From DATENM01 sp045807765 (GTDB lineage: Bacteria; Acidobacteriota; Blastocatellia; UBA7656), in NCBI GenBank assembly GCA_045807765.1, contig JBJMGU010000205.1, forward strand, positions 1 to 18,669: a DNA stretch of 18,669 nucleotides, given 5' to 3'. Shown in pieces: positions 1 through 8,591 of the stretch; the first letter of the stretch is position 1; each line of letters starts with the position of its first letter. Both the position numbers and the translations under genes were made by a program. The notes beneath the pieces are model-generated. The model did not search any database. It saw nothing but the letters and a program-made list of their open reading frames with translations, and had not been told where the DNA came from.

Positions 1-44
1 AAGTCATCTAGTACAAGAGGGTGGATTTTATCTTCGCTACTCAT
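1..44 (-). CDS. 5' end of an unidentified gene cut by the window edge
   Basis: Only the first 14 codons are inside the window, reading MSSEDKIHPLVLDD. The start is well supported: an AGGAGG-type ribosome binding site (minus strand, about 50-58) lies 6 nt before the ATG, the best Shine-Dalgarno match in this window, and a sigma-70-type promoter lies at the right distance upstream (87-114). The product cannot be named from so few residues. It does not look like the start of PurQ or PurL, which one might expect after purS, and its own promoter suggests a separate transcription unit. Confidence 0.6.
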   Translation of the reverse strand, partial: MSSEDKIHPLVLDD

Positions 45-86
45 ACTATCTCCTCCTCTTTGGGCGGCCAGAAAATAGCAAGGGCT

Positions 87-114
87 ATTCTACCCGAAGT
101 TTAACGATTGTCTA
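87..114 (-). promoter_or_regulatory. sigma-70-type promoter for the left-edge gene
   Basis: On the minus strand a -35 box TAGACA (109-114, 5 of 6 to consensus) and a -10 box TAGAAT (87-92, 5 of 6) are separated by 16 nt. Transcription would start near position 80, giving a leader of about 36 nt before the ATG at 44. The surrounding sequence is AT-rich compared with the rest of the window. Confidence 0.55.
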
Positions 115-199
115 ATACAATTTGTCTATTTTCTCTGCTTTTAACACAAAAAAGGGCTGAATGTTGATTTCATGAAGTTGCAGACAAACAACACTAAGC

Positions 200-222
200 C
201 TGTGCAAATGATTGATGCACAG
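200..222. promoter_or_regulatory. inverted repeat upstream of the left-edge gene
   Basis: CTGTGCA (200-206) and TGCACAG (216-222) form a perfect 7-bp dyad around a 9-nt centre. It lies about 85 nt upstream of the -35 box of the left-edge gene and about 100 nt downstream of the purS stop. It could be a regulator site or a weak 3' hairpin for purS; on the minus strand it is followed by a moderately T-rich stretch. The sequence does not settle which. Confidence 0.3.
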
Positions 223-247
223 CTTCGATCAAACTAGTCGTATGCGG

Positions 248-295
248 GCAGCCGGTGAATATGCCGGCTGCTGTCAACGCTGCTGTCAGGCAGCC
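248..295 (-). terminator. hairpin(s) after purS, weak terminator or attenuator-like structure
   Basis: GCAGCCGG (248-255) and CCGGCTGC (264-271) make a perfect 8-bp stem with an 8-nt loop, about 50 nt after the purS stop. A second segment, GCAGCC at 290-295, can pair with GGCTGC at 266-271, so two mutually exclusive hairpins are possible. A 10-nt direct repeat GCTGCTGTCA (267-276, 279-288) lies inside. No T tract follows on the minus strand, so this is not a classical intrinsic terminator. Confidence 0.35.
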
Positions 296-320
296 TATGC
301 AAGCCCAAAACGGCTGTAAG

Positions 321-581
321 TTATTGATTTTGCGTGTCGGGTTCTAGCTCGACGCGATAATCCTCGATGACCGGGTTGGCGAGCACGTCATGCGCCATGC
401 GTTCGATGGCAACGCGGGCGTCTTCGACCGATAGCGACTGGTCGAGCATCACCTCAAAGTACTTGCCCTGACGGACGTCGGCGATGCCTGTATAGCCGAT
501 TGTTTCGACAGCGTGATGAATGGCTTTGCCCTGCGGGTCGAGCACGCTCGGTTTCAAAGTAACGTAGATTTTGGCTTTCAT
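321..581 (-). CDS. purS: PurS, small subunit of FGAM synthase
   Basis: 86 residues, the usual PurS length. The N-terminal strand MKAKIYVTLKPSVLDPQG followed by a helix and the GYTGIADVRQGKYFEV segment is typical of the family. PurS joins PurL and PurQ to form phosphoribosylformylglycinamidine synthase (EC 6.3.5.3), the ATP- and glutamine-dependent fourth step of IMP synthesis, where PurS helps pass ammonia from PurQ to PurL. It lies 83 nt after purB on the same strand, but purQ and purL do not follow in the window. The spacer is filled by a heptamer inverted repeat that ends 9 nt before the ATG; only GGA, 4 nt before the start, resembles a ribosome binding site. Confidence 0.93.
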   Translation of the reverse strand: MKAKIYVTLKPSVLDPQGKAIHHAVETIGYTGIADVRQGKYFEVMLDQSLSVEDARVAIERMAHDVLANPVIEDYRVELEPDTQNQ

Positions 582-590
582 AATTCCGGG

Positions 591-696
591 AGTCAGGAGT
601 CAGAAGTCAGGAGTCAGAATAAAAGCGGCGCGAGAAGTGTATTCACTGCCGCCGGCTTCCTTGTTCATTCTGACTTCTGACTCCTGTCTTCTGACT
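591..696. repeat. heptamer inverted-repeat element A (GTCAGRA family)
   Basis: The left arm is four perfect-register heptamers GTCAGGA, GTCAGAA, GTCAGGA, GTCAGAA (592-619). The right arm is four inverse heptamers (668-695), reading on the minus strand GTCAGAA, GACAGGA, GTCAGAA, GTCAGAA. The arms can pair over about 30 bp with four mismatches. The 48-nt centre contains a small nested stem GCGGC/GCCGC (625-629, 648-652) with AGTG/CACT inside. The right arm is read through by purB. Confidence 0.85.
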
Positions 697-1993
697 TCTC
701 TCCTCCAAAAACTCTTTCAAAAATCTTATCCACATTGCGGAGCTGGTGGCGCAGGTCGAAGAGCGCGTCGAGGTCTGCGGGTGATATTCGTTCGATGACC
801 TGCGGCTTGTGCATCACCAGCTCGCGGAAGTTGGCGCCTTCGTCCCAGACGCGCATCGCCATCGGCTGGACGACGGCATAAGCCTCTTCGCGCGTCAGCC
901 CGCTGGCCGTGAGCGCCAGCAGCAGACGCCCGCTCGCCGTCACGCCGCCCAGCGATTCAACAGTCTCGCGCATTCGTCGGGCGTTGACCACCAATCCGCC
1001 AATCAACCAGATGGTTTTCTGCAACAGGTAGTCGGTGAGGATACATGAGTCGGGCAGGATGACGCGCTCGACAGACGAGTGCGAGATGTCGCGTTCATGC
1101 CAGAGAGCGATGTTTTCAAACGCCGCCTGGGCATTGCTGCGCACGACACGGGCGAGGCCGCAAATCTGTTCCGAAGTGACCGGATTGCGTTTATGCGGCA
1201 TGGCCGACGAGCCTTTCTGGCCGGCTGAAAACGGCTCCTGAGCTTCGCGCACTTCGGTGCGTTGCAGGTGGCGAACTTCAAGCGCGATTTTTTCAAGCGA
1301 CGCCGTGATGATGGCCAGCACGGAATGAAATTCGGCGTGGCGGTCGCGCTGAATGACCTGAGTAGAAATCGGCGCGGCCTTTAATCCAAGCTTCTGGCAG
1401 ACGCGCTCTTCGACTTCAGGATCAAGGTGCGCAAAGGTGCCGACCGCGCCGCTGATCTTGCCGACGCTGACCGTGTCGCGCGCCCGCCGCAAGCGTTCTT
1501 TGTTGCGTTCGTTGTCGGCGTAATAAAGCGCCAGCACCAGCCCGAAGGTTGTCACTTCGGCATGGACGCCGTGCGTGCGGCCCATCATTACTGTGTCTTT
1601 GTGCTCGAAGGCGCGGCGGCGCAACACTTCGCCCAATCGGTCGAGGTCTTTCAACAGCAGGTCGGCGGCTTCGCGCATCAGCAGCGCATTCGCGGTGTCA
1701 ACAACGTCTGAAGATGTCAGGCCGAAGTGAACGAAGCGCGATTCGGGGCCGATGTTTTCCGCGAGCGCCGTCGTGAAGGCGATGACATCGTGGCGTGTGG
1801 TGCGCTCAATCTCGTTGATGCGCGCTACGTCGAAACGCGCTTTCTGCTTGATGACTTCGACGGCGTCGGCAGGGATAGTGCCCATCTCTGCGTGAACCTC
1901 GCAGGCGGCGATTTCCACGTCGAGCCATTTCTGAAAACGATTCCGTTCTGTCCAGATCGCACCCATTTCGGGCAGCGTATAGCGCTCAATCAT
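665..1993 (-). CDS. purB: adenylosuccinate lyase (PurB)
   Basis: Adenylosuccinate lyase (EC 4.3.2.2) releases fumarate from SAICAR and from adenylosuccinate in purine synthesis. Starting at the ATG at 1993 gives 442 residues and the usual N-terminus MIERYTLPEMGAIW. Family marks seen: TSSDVVDT (~93-100), GRTHGVHAE (~138-146, catalytic His region) and the fumarase/ASL signature GSSAMPHKRNP (~261-271) with the mobile catalytic serine. The start overlaps the stop of the upstream hydrolase as ATGA, indicating translational coupling; a reading four codons longer (2005) is possible but less likely. The final 11 residues (EKSEDRSQKSE) come from heptamer repeat A and are not part of the family. Confidence 0.95.
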   Translation of the reverse strand: MIERYTLPEMGAIWTERNRFQKWLDVEIAACEVHAEMGTIPADAVEVIKQKARFDVARINEIERTTRHDVIAFTTALAENIGPESRFVHFGLTSSDVVDTANALLMREAADLLLKDLDRLGEVLRRRAFEHKDTVMMGRTHGVHAEVTTFGLVLALYYADNERNKERLRRARDTVSVGKISGAVGTFAHLDPEVEERVCQKLGLKAAPISTQVIQRDRHAEFHSVLAIITASLEKIALEVRHLQRTEVREAQEPFSAGQKGSSAMPHKRNPVTSEQICGLARVVRSNAQAAFENIALWHERDISHSSVERVILPDSCILTDYLLQKTIWLIGGLVVNARRMRETVESLGGVTASGRLLLALTASGLTREEAYAVVQPMAMRVWDEGANFRELVMHKPQVIERISPADLDALFDLRHQLRNVDKIFERVFGGEKSEDRSQKSE

Positions 1994-2784
1994 AACTCGA
2001 ACCATTGCGTTGCGCGGTCGTGTTGCGCGACTGTGATGCGGCGCTCGGCCTCCGGGTAAAACGACGGGCCGCGCGCATCGAGCGCTTGCAAGGCCGACAG
2101 TCGCGCCAGCTCAGGGTGATTGCATTGTCGCGACAGGTGCGCCAGTACAATGTGCGCGGCGCGGCCATCAAAATCTTCTTTCATCCAGCGCGCCATCTCG
2201 TCGTTCGACAGGTGGCCGGTGTTGCTGGCGATGCGCTGCTTGAGCGGCCAGGGATACGGCCCGACTTTCAGCATGTCGCGGTCGTGGTTGGCTTCGATCA
2301 TCACGAAGTCACAGCCGCGCAAACGTTCGGCAACCAGTTGCGTGATGTAGCCGAGATCAGTGACGATGCCGACCTTGATGCCTTCGGCCTGAACCGTAAA
2401 GGCGAAGGTGTCTATGCCGTCGTGCGGGATCGTGAACGGATGGAATTCGAGGCTGCCGATCTGGAAGTCCTGACTTGACAAGATCACTTCGCCCCAATGA
2501 ATGCCGTCGCCGGCAGCAGGGAAGTGGCACTCTTCGCGCGTCGCCTGCGAGATGAAGACTGGCGCGCTGATCGTCTTTGACATCACCCGCACGCCTTTGA
2601 CGTGATCGGCATGTTCGTGGGTGACGACAATGCCTGAGAGCCGCGCCGAATCAATGCCGGCTTCGCTCATGCGCCGCGCCGTTTCCTTGGCCGACAATCC
2701 GACATCGACAAGCACGCCTGTCTCGCCCGCTTCAATAAAGAGCGCGTTGCCGGAACTGCCGCTGCCGAGAACGATTAAACGCAT
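1990..2784 (-). CDS. MBL-fold metal-dependent hydrolase, YycJ/WalJ-like
   Basis: 264 residues with a complete metallo-beta-lactamase core. The N-terminus MRLIVLGSGSSGNALFI is the family's first strand and Ser/Gly loop. The metal-binding motif THEHADH is at ~55-61 (ligands H56, H58, D60, H61), with later metal-site segments TDLGY, EANHD and the terminal LAHLSRQCNHPE. This pattern matches the YycJ/WalJ group of cytoplasmic hydrolases, some of which act on DNA, so a nuclease role is possible but not shown. The gene overlaps purB by 4 nt (ATGA). Upstream is heptamer element B, which ends 6 nt before the ATG, and no clear Shine-Dalgarno sequence is visible. Confidence 0.85.
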   Translation of the reverse strand: MRLIVLGSGSSGNALFIEAGETGVLVDVGLSAKETARRMSEAGIDSARLSGIVVTHEHADHVKGVRVMSKTISAPVFISQATREECHFPAAGDGIHWGEVILSSQDFQIGSLEFHPFTIPHDGIDTFAFTVQAEGIKVGIVTDLGYITQLVAERLRGCDFVMIEANHDRDMLKVGPYPWPLKQRIASNTGHLSNDEMARWMKEDFDGRAAHIVLAHLSRQCNHPELARLSALQALDARGPSFYPEAERRITVAQHDRATQWFEL

Positions 2785-2790
2785 AAGCGG

Positions 2791-2875
2791 TCATTGGTTC
2801 TTAGTCCTTTGTCTTTCTTATCGTGTGACGATGCTTGCCGCAACGACTCAATGACCAGTGACCAAGGACTAATGA
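2791..2875. repeat. heptamer inverted-repeat element B (TCMYTNG family)
   Basis: The left arm carries three heptamers TCATTGG, TTCTTAG, TCCTTTG (2791-2811). The right arm on the minus strand reads TCATTAG, TCCTTGG, TCACTGG, TCATTGA (2875-2848). The same 7-nt unit, more degenerate than in elements A and C, faces itself in inverted orientation. The centre holds a short TCGT/ACGA stem (2821-2831). The first right-arm heptamer begins at the base directly after the M16 peptidase stop codon. Confidence 0.7.
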
Positions 2876-4126
2876 TTAAACTGTGAGTGATTCGATCTGG
2901 CCGATAGCTGTGACTGCCATCTCGTCGCCGAAGATTGTCTGCGCCATGCGTTGCACGTCGTCTGCGGTCACGCGATCAATGCGTTCGAGAATTTCGTCGA
3001 GCGTGAACTGGCGACCATAGAAAATCTCCTGCCGTGCCAGATTGCTCATGCGCGCCGAGCTGCTTTCCAATCCAAGCATGATCGACACTTTGAGCTGATC
3101 TTTGGCGCGCTGCAACTCGGCGTCGGAGACCGCTTCGACCTTGAGCCGGTCAAATTCCGCATTGCTCAAACGGATGACATCATCGATCTGCTCAGGCGAT
3201 GTCGCCGCGTAAACCGACAGGTAGCCGGCGTCCGTGTAGGCGTTAACGCCTGAGAAAACCGCATAGGCCAACCCGTTGTCTTCGCGAATGGTTTGAAACA
3301 GCCGCGAGCTCATGCCGCCGCCGAGGATGACATTCAGCGTATGCACGGCGTAGCGATCCTTGGACCTCATTGGAGGGCAGGGCGTGCCCATCATCAAGTG
3401 CGCTTGCTCGAGGTCTTTGCTGATGACGACGCGCGATGACGCATGCGTTGGTGCCGTCGAGCTTAGATCAACAGGCCGGTCAATCAGGCCGCCGAGGTAG
3501 CGCTCGACCATTTCGACAAAGGCCGCGTGCTCGACATTGCCAGCGGCAGCAATCACCAGATTGCGCGGCATGTAGACGTTTTGAAAGTAAGCGGCAACGC
3601 GCTCGTGATCGAAGGTTGCCAGCGTCTTCGCTGTTCCAAGTATCGAGCGGCCCAGCGGATGATCCGGCCAGAAGTTGGCGACGAAAACTTCATGGACGAG
3701 ATCGTCGGGCGTGTCTTCGACCATCTTGATCTCTTCCATGACGACGTTGCGCTCGCGGTCGAGCTCGCTGTTGTCAAACAGCGGCGCGGTGACCAGATCA
3801 GCAATCAGGTCGAAGGCGCGCGGCAGGTGCTCGTCGAGAACTTTGACGTAGTAAGCGGCGACCTCGCGGCTGGTGAAGGCGTCAACGTGACCGCCGATGG
3901 CATCGCTTTCGACAGCGATTTCGCGCGAGGTGCGGTTGCGCGTGCCTTTGAAAAGCGTGTGTTCGATGAAGTGCGAGATTCCGTTGAGTGGCGCGGTCTC
4001 GTGACGCGAGCCGGAGCGCACCCAGATGCCGACCGAAGCCGAGCGCACATGATTCATCTGTTCGCTGATGACGGTGAGTCCGTTCTTGAGGACGGTCTTT
4101 TCGATGGTGCTGGTATGTTCGATCAT
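2876..4126 (-). CDS. M16-family zinc peptidase (mitochondrial processing peptidase/PqqL-like)
   Basis: 416 residues, the size of a single-chain bacterial M16B peptidase. The inverted zinc motif HFIEH (His52, Glu55, His56) is intact and the third ligand lies in NVVMEEIKM (Glu131/132), so the enzyme should be active. The second half carries SSRLFQTIREDNGLAYAV, the Arg/Tyr region that binds substrate in this clan. No signal peptide is seen, so it is probably cytoplasmic; substrates are unknown. Two ATGs are adjacent. The second (4126) is chosen because GGGAG at 4132-4136 lies 5 nt before it but only 2 nt before the first (4129). The stop codon abuts heptamer element B. Confidence 0.92.
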   Translation of the reverse strand: MIEHTSTIEKTVLKNGLTVISEQMNHVRSASVGIWVRSGSRHETAPLNGISHFIEHTLFKGTRNRTSREIAVESDAIGGHVDAFTSREVAAYYVKVLDEHLPRAFDLIADLVTAPLFDNSELDRERNVVMEEIKMVEDTPDDLVHEVFVANFWPDHPLGRSILGTAKTLATFDHERVAAYFQNVYMPRNLVIAAAGNVEHAAFVEMVERYLGGLIDRPVDLSSTAPTHASSRVVISKDLEQAHLMMGTPCPPMRSKDRYAVHTLNVILGGGMSSRLFQTIREDNGLAYAVFSGVNAYTDAGYLSVYAATSPEQIDDVIRLSNAEFDRLKVEAVSDAELQRAKDQLKVSIMLGLESSSARMSNLARQEIFYGRQFTLDEILERIDRVTADDVQRMAQTIFGDEMAVTAIGQIESLTV

Positions 4127-4135
4127 CATTGCTCC

Positions 4136-4185
4136 CAGAGGCGAATCGTATCACGCGCCTTTAAGCAGGCGCAAACAAGCCTCTG
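4136..4185 (-). promoter_or_regulatory. nested leader hairpin beside the M16 peptidase ribosome binding site
   Basis: In the transcript, CAGAGGC (4185-4179) can pair with GCCTCTG (4142-4136), and inside it GCGCCT (4172-4167) pairs with AGGCGC (4160-4155) around a 6-nt loop. The outer stem ends at the first base of the GGGAG ribosome binding site, so folding could limit ribosome access. It could also be a remnant of the spacer repeat structure. Confidence 0.35.
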
Positions 4186-4194
4186 CCTCTGAGA

Positions 4195-6159
<1,965 letters not shown>

Positions 6160-6164
<5 letters not shown>

Positions 6165-6198
6165 CTCACACCCCATTATTCGGTCTCATCTCACACCC
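6160..6198. repeat. 14-nt direct repeat across the kinase start
   Basis: CTCATCTCACACCC occurs at 6160-6173 and again at 6185-6198, 25 nt apart. On the coding strand this duplicates GGGTGTGAGATGAG, which contains the kinase ribosome binding region and ATG. Only the copy at 6160-6173 is in frame with the kinase. It looks like a small local duplication at the gene start. Confidence 0.6.
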
Positions 6199-6210
6199 AG
6201 GGGAATCTTA

Positions 6211-6395
6211 GATTCTCGATTTTCTTGGCAGGAGATGCGCTTCGCGCCAGCGATTTTGGATTCTCAGACTCTGTATACGCATAGCTTCATAACTCCACCA
6301 ATCGAGCAGTCGAACCAGACCGCTCACTGTTTAACTATGCAATCCAAAATCCAAAATCGCCGGCGCGAAGCGCTAAGCCATGAAAATCTGAAATC
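6211..6395. repeat. composite heptamer inverted-repeat element D (GATTTTN family with GC-rich core)
   Basis: Each arm has the same layout: two heptamers of the GATTTTN type, a 23-27-nt GC-rich core containing GCGCTTCGCGCC, two or more GATTTTG-type heptamers, then GCATAG. The left arm is 6211-6284 and the right arm, inverted, 6335-6395; the loop is about 50 nt. The core is itself a small palindrome (GCGC TTC GCGC). The right arm ends one base after the sigma-54 regulator stop codon. It occupies nearly all of the 232-nt spacer before the kinase. Confidence 0.8.
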
Positions 6396-6396
6396 T

Positions 6397-7773
6397 TTAC
6401 ATGAACTCGGTCAGGTTGTATTTGCGGATTTTGCTGTAAAGGCGCGGGCGGTAGATGCCGAGCATGTTGGCCGCCGCCTGTTTGTTGCCTTTGGTACGCT
6501 TTAGCGTTTGAAAGATCACCTCGCGCTCGATCTCTTCGAGCTTCATATCCGCGGGCACGTGGAAATCGTTATTGTGCGCGGCGCTCATCGCCGGCGTTTC
6601 CATCGCCGTAAACGGCAGGTCGGTCGGCTCAATGGCATCGCCTTTTGACAGTAACACAGCGCGCTCGATGGCCGATTCTAATTCACGCACGTTTCCCGGC
6701 CAGTGATAGTTGTACATCGCCGACACAGCCGGCTGCGAGAAACTGCGCACAGGCTTGGCATACTTATCGGCGAAAAGGTTGAGAAAATGGTCGGCGAGCA
6801 ACTGTACGTCTTCGGCGCGCTCCTTGAGCGGCGGCACTTCGATAGTGATCGTCGAGATGCGGTAGTAGAGGTCTTCGCGCAAGGCACCGCTGCGCACCGC
6901 TTCGGGCGGATTGCGATTCGTCGAACAGACCAGCCGGAAGTCCACCTCTACGGGGCGCTCGCTGCCCAGGCGGTAAAAGACGCGCTCCTGAAGGGCGCGC
7001 AACAGCTTCGGCTGCAATTCGAGCGGCATCTCAGCGATTTCGTCCAACAGCAGCGAGCCGCCGTTGGCGCGCGCGATCAAGCCCTCTTTGTCGCGCGCCG
7101 CGCCGGTAAACGCCCCCTTGGTGTGGCCGAATAGCTCGCTCTCGATCAACTCCTTCGGCAGCGCCGCGCAATTAACTTTGACGAACGGCCCCTTGGCGCG
7201 GTGCGAGTTGTAGTGGATAGCGTTAGCGATCAACTCCTTGCCGGTGCCCGATTCGCCGACGATCAGAATGTTGGCGTCGCTCTTGGCGACCGCTTCGATC
7301 ATCTCGAAGATGTTCTGCATCTGCTTCGAGCGCCCGACGATGTCACTATAAGTGGTGCGTTGCTGCAAGGTGCGGCGCAACTGGTCGCTTTGCTCGATCA
7401 GCGTCTTGCGCTCCAGGGCGCGCTCGATGAGCACTTGCAGGGCGTCGAACTCAAAAGGCTTTTCGACGAAATGGAAGGCCCCCGCCTTGGTCGCATCGAC
7501 GGCGTTGGCCACCGAGCCGTAACCGCTGATGATGATCACTTCGATGGACTCGCGCATTTCGCGCAGCCTGCGAGTCACGTCTGTGCCGGACATATCGGGG
7601 AGTTGCAGGTCGCACAGCACCAGGTCGAATTCGCCGTTTTCAAATAGCGCAATCCCTTCCTGACCGCTGCGCGCCGTCGTGCAGCTATACCCTGATTGCG
7701 TCAGGTTTAATCGAAGCGAATCGAGAATCGCCTCCTCGTCGTCAATGACCAGAATGTTGCCTCGTGTCTTCAC
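6397..7773 (-). CDS. NtrC-family sigma-54-dependent response regulator
   Basis: 458 residues in the classical three-part form. The receiver domain (1-~120) has acidic D11/D12, phospho-acceptor Asp55 in LVLCDLQLP and Lys105. The AAA+ domain (~143-380) has Walker A GESGTGKE (173-180), the sigma-54 contact loop GAFTGA (220-225), Walker B LLLDE (241-245) and WPGNVRELE. The C-terminal Fis-type helix-turn-helix ends in GIYRPRLYSKIRKYNL. It should activate sigma-54 promoters when phosphorylated. It starts with GTG, preceded 9 nt upstream by AGAGG, and the GTG overlaps the stop of the H-box gene (GTGA). That coupling marks the H-box protein as its likely partner. Target genes are not visible here. 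Confidence 0.95.
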   Translation of the reverse strand: MKTRGNILVIDDEEAILDSLRLNLTQSGYSCTTARSGQEGIALFENGEFDLVLCDLQLPDMSGTDVTRRLREMRESIEVIIISGYGSVANAVDATKAGAFHFVEKPFEFDALQVLIERALERKTLIEQSDQLRRTLQQRTTYSDIVGRSKQMQNIFEMIEAVAKSDANILIVGESGTGKELIANAIHYNSHRAKGPFVKVNCAALPKELIESELFGHTKGAFTGAARDKEGLIARANGGSLLLDEIAEMPLELQPKLLRALQERVFYRLGSERPVEVDFRLVCSTNRNPPEAVRSGALREDLYYRISTITIEVPPLKERAEDVQLLADHFLNLFADKYAKPVRSFSQPAVSAMYNYHWPGNVRELESAIERAVLLSKGDAIEPTDLPFTAMETPAMSAAHNNDFHVPADMKLEEIEREVIFQTLKRTKGNKQAAANMLGIYRPRLYSKIRKYNLTEFM

Positions 7774-8324
7774 TGGGTTTCACCTCTGCGAATTTTGGCT
7801 AAGTAATCGTTCAGCCCGTTGATCCCGGCGAGCATCTTCTCGACCGTCTGGCGCTCATCGCCTTCGGGCAGTTTCCGTGTCAGAAAGGTGGCATAGAGTT
7901 TCAGCGCGCCGATGGCGTTTTTGATCTCGTGCCACTGCTTGCGATAAACCACCGCGTCGCCTTCTTCCAGATGAGTGCCGGGGCTCTGATTGGCCGGCGT
8001 CAGCGTCAAGGCGAAGCCGTACAACTCTTCATCGCAGGTCAGCGTTTCCAGGCGCAGGTGCAAAAGTTCAGCGCCGTTTTCGACCTGCTGCTCGGCGAAG
8101 TAATCGCCGGCGCGTCGCCCTTGCCCAAGATGATTCGTAAGCCAACTGGTGATGGTCGAGCTTTCGCCGAAGACCTCAGTAAAGTGCTTGTGGCCGACCG
8201 GCGAGCAGGCGATGAGCTCTTTCGGCGCATTCGCCGAAACGGCAAGAATCCTGCCCGCCGCATCGCAGACCACAAGCGTCGGGTCGCTCAGGCGCGGGGC
8301 GTCACTAAAATCGTGTGCAGTCAT
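7770..8324 (-). CDS. PAS-like/H-box protein without a histidine kinase ATPase domain
   Basis: 184 residues from the ATG at 8324; an in-frame TTG at 8339 is an alternative. Residues ~12-112 look like a PAS-type sensor fold (PTLVVCDAAGRILAVSANA opening, GFALTLTP closing strand). Residues ~127-178 resemble a histidine kinase dimerisation helix pair with an H-box, WHEIKNAIGALKLYATFL, placing the phospho-accepting His at 132. The protein then stops: no N, G1, F or G2 box follows, so it cannot bind ATP as a kinase. It may be a phosphotransfer or phosphatase partner of the coupled NtrC-type regulator, or a regulator of a kinase encoded elsewhere. The ORF is continuous and ends in a GTGA overlap, so it is unlikely to be a simple truncation. 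Confidence 0.8.
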   Translation of the reverse strand: MTAHDFSDAPRLSDPTLVVCDAAGRILAVSANAPKELIACSPVGHKHFTEVFGESSTITSWLTNHLGQGRRAGDYFAEQQVENGAELLHLRLETLTCDEELYGFALTLTPANQSPGTHLEEGDAVVYRKQWHEIKNAIGALKLYATFLTRKLPEGDERQTVEKMLAGINGLNDYLAKIRRGETQ

Positions 8325-8450
8325 ATCTATCAATTCCAATCGGTCTCGCCAATCAACAAGCCAAAGGCAACCATTTCAGCCCTCGTCTGGTTTGAATTGC
8401 GGCGGAAGAGTGATGAAGCAAGCTCCTTCCGAACTTTCAGCGAATCAATT

Positions 8451-8471
8451 CGTCACATGCCCGGCATGACG
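8451..8471. promoter_or_regulatory. operator-like dyad upstream of the H-box/NtrC operon
   Basis: CGTCA (8451-8455) plus TGCC (8458-8461) faces GGCA (8463-8466) plus TGACG (8467-8471), giving 9 paired bases with a 2-nt asymmetry and a 1-nt centre. The centre is too short for an RNA hairpin, so a protein-binding dyad is more likely. It lies about 125 nt upstream of the H-box gene start. Confidence 0.35.
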
Positions 8472-8483
8472 GTAGGCAGCAAG

Positions 8484-8517
8484 AGTATAATGCTGTTGGA
8501 GATTTTTTTAAGAATCT
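8484..8517 (-). promoter_or_regulatory. weak candidate promoter for the H-box/NtrC operon
   Basis: On the minus strand TATACT (8484-8489, 5 of 6 to a -10 box) follows an A-rich stretch, but the -35 region (CTTAAA at best) is poor. If used, the dyad at 8451-8471 would lie just downstream of the transcription start, a position suited to repression. Confidence 0.25.
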
Positions 8518-8563
8518 ACGCCGGTTTATCATCTGATCGTCACTTTGTGATACGCACGACTAT

Positions 8564-8591
8564 TTGACAAATTGATTGCCCATCGTACAAT
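8564..8591 (+). promoter_or_regulatory. sigma-70-type promoter, long leader to the response regulator
   Basis: A perfect -35 TTGACA (8564-8569) and a -10 TACAAT (8586-8591, 5 of 6) are separated by 16 nt. The start would be near 8598, leaving about 235 nt of leader before the response regulator ATG at 8834. This is the best promoter match in the window. Confidence 0.6.

Noticed and set aside
591..696. Element A as a MITE with target-site duplication
   Set aside because: No duplicated flanks were found and no transposase is in the window; heptamer expansion explains it equally well.
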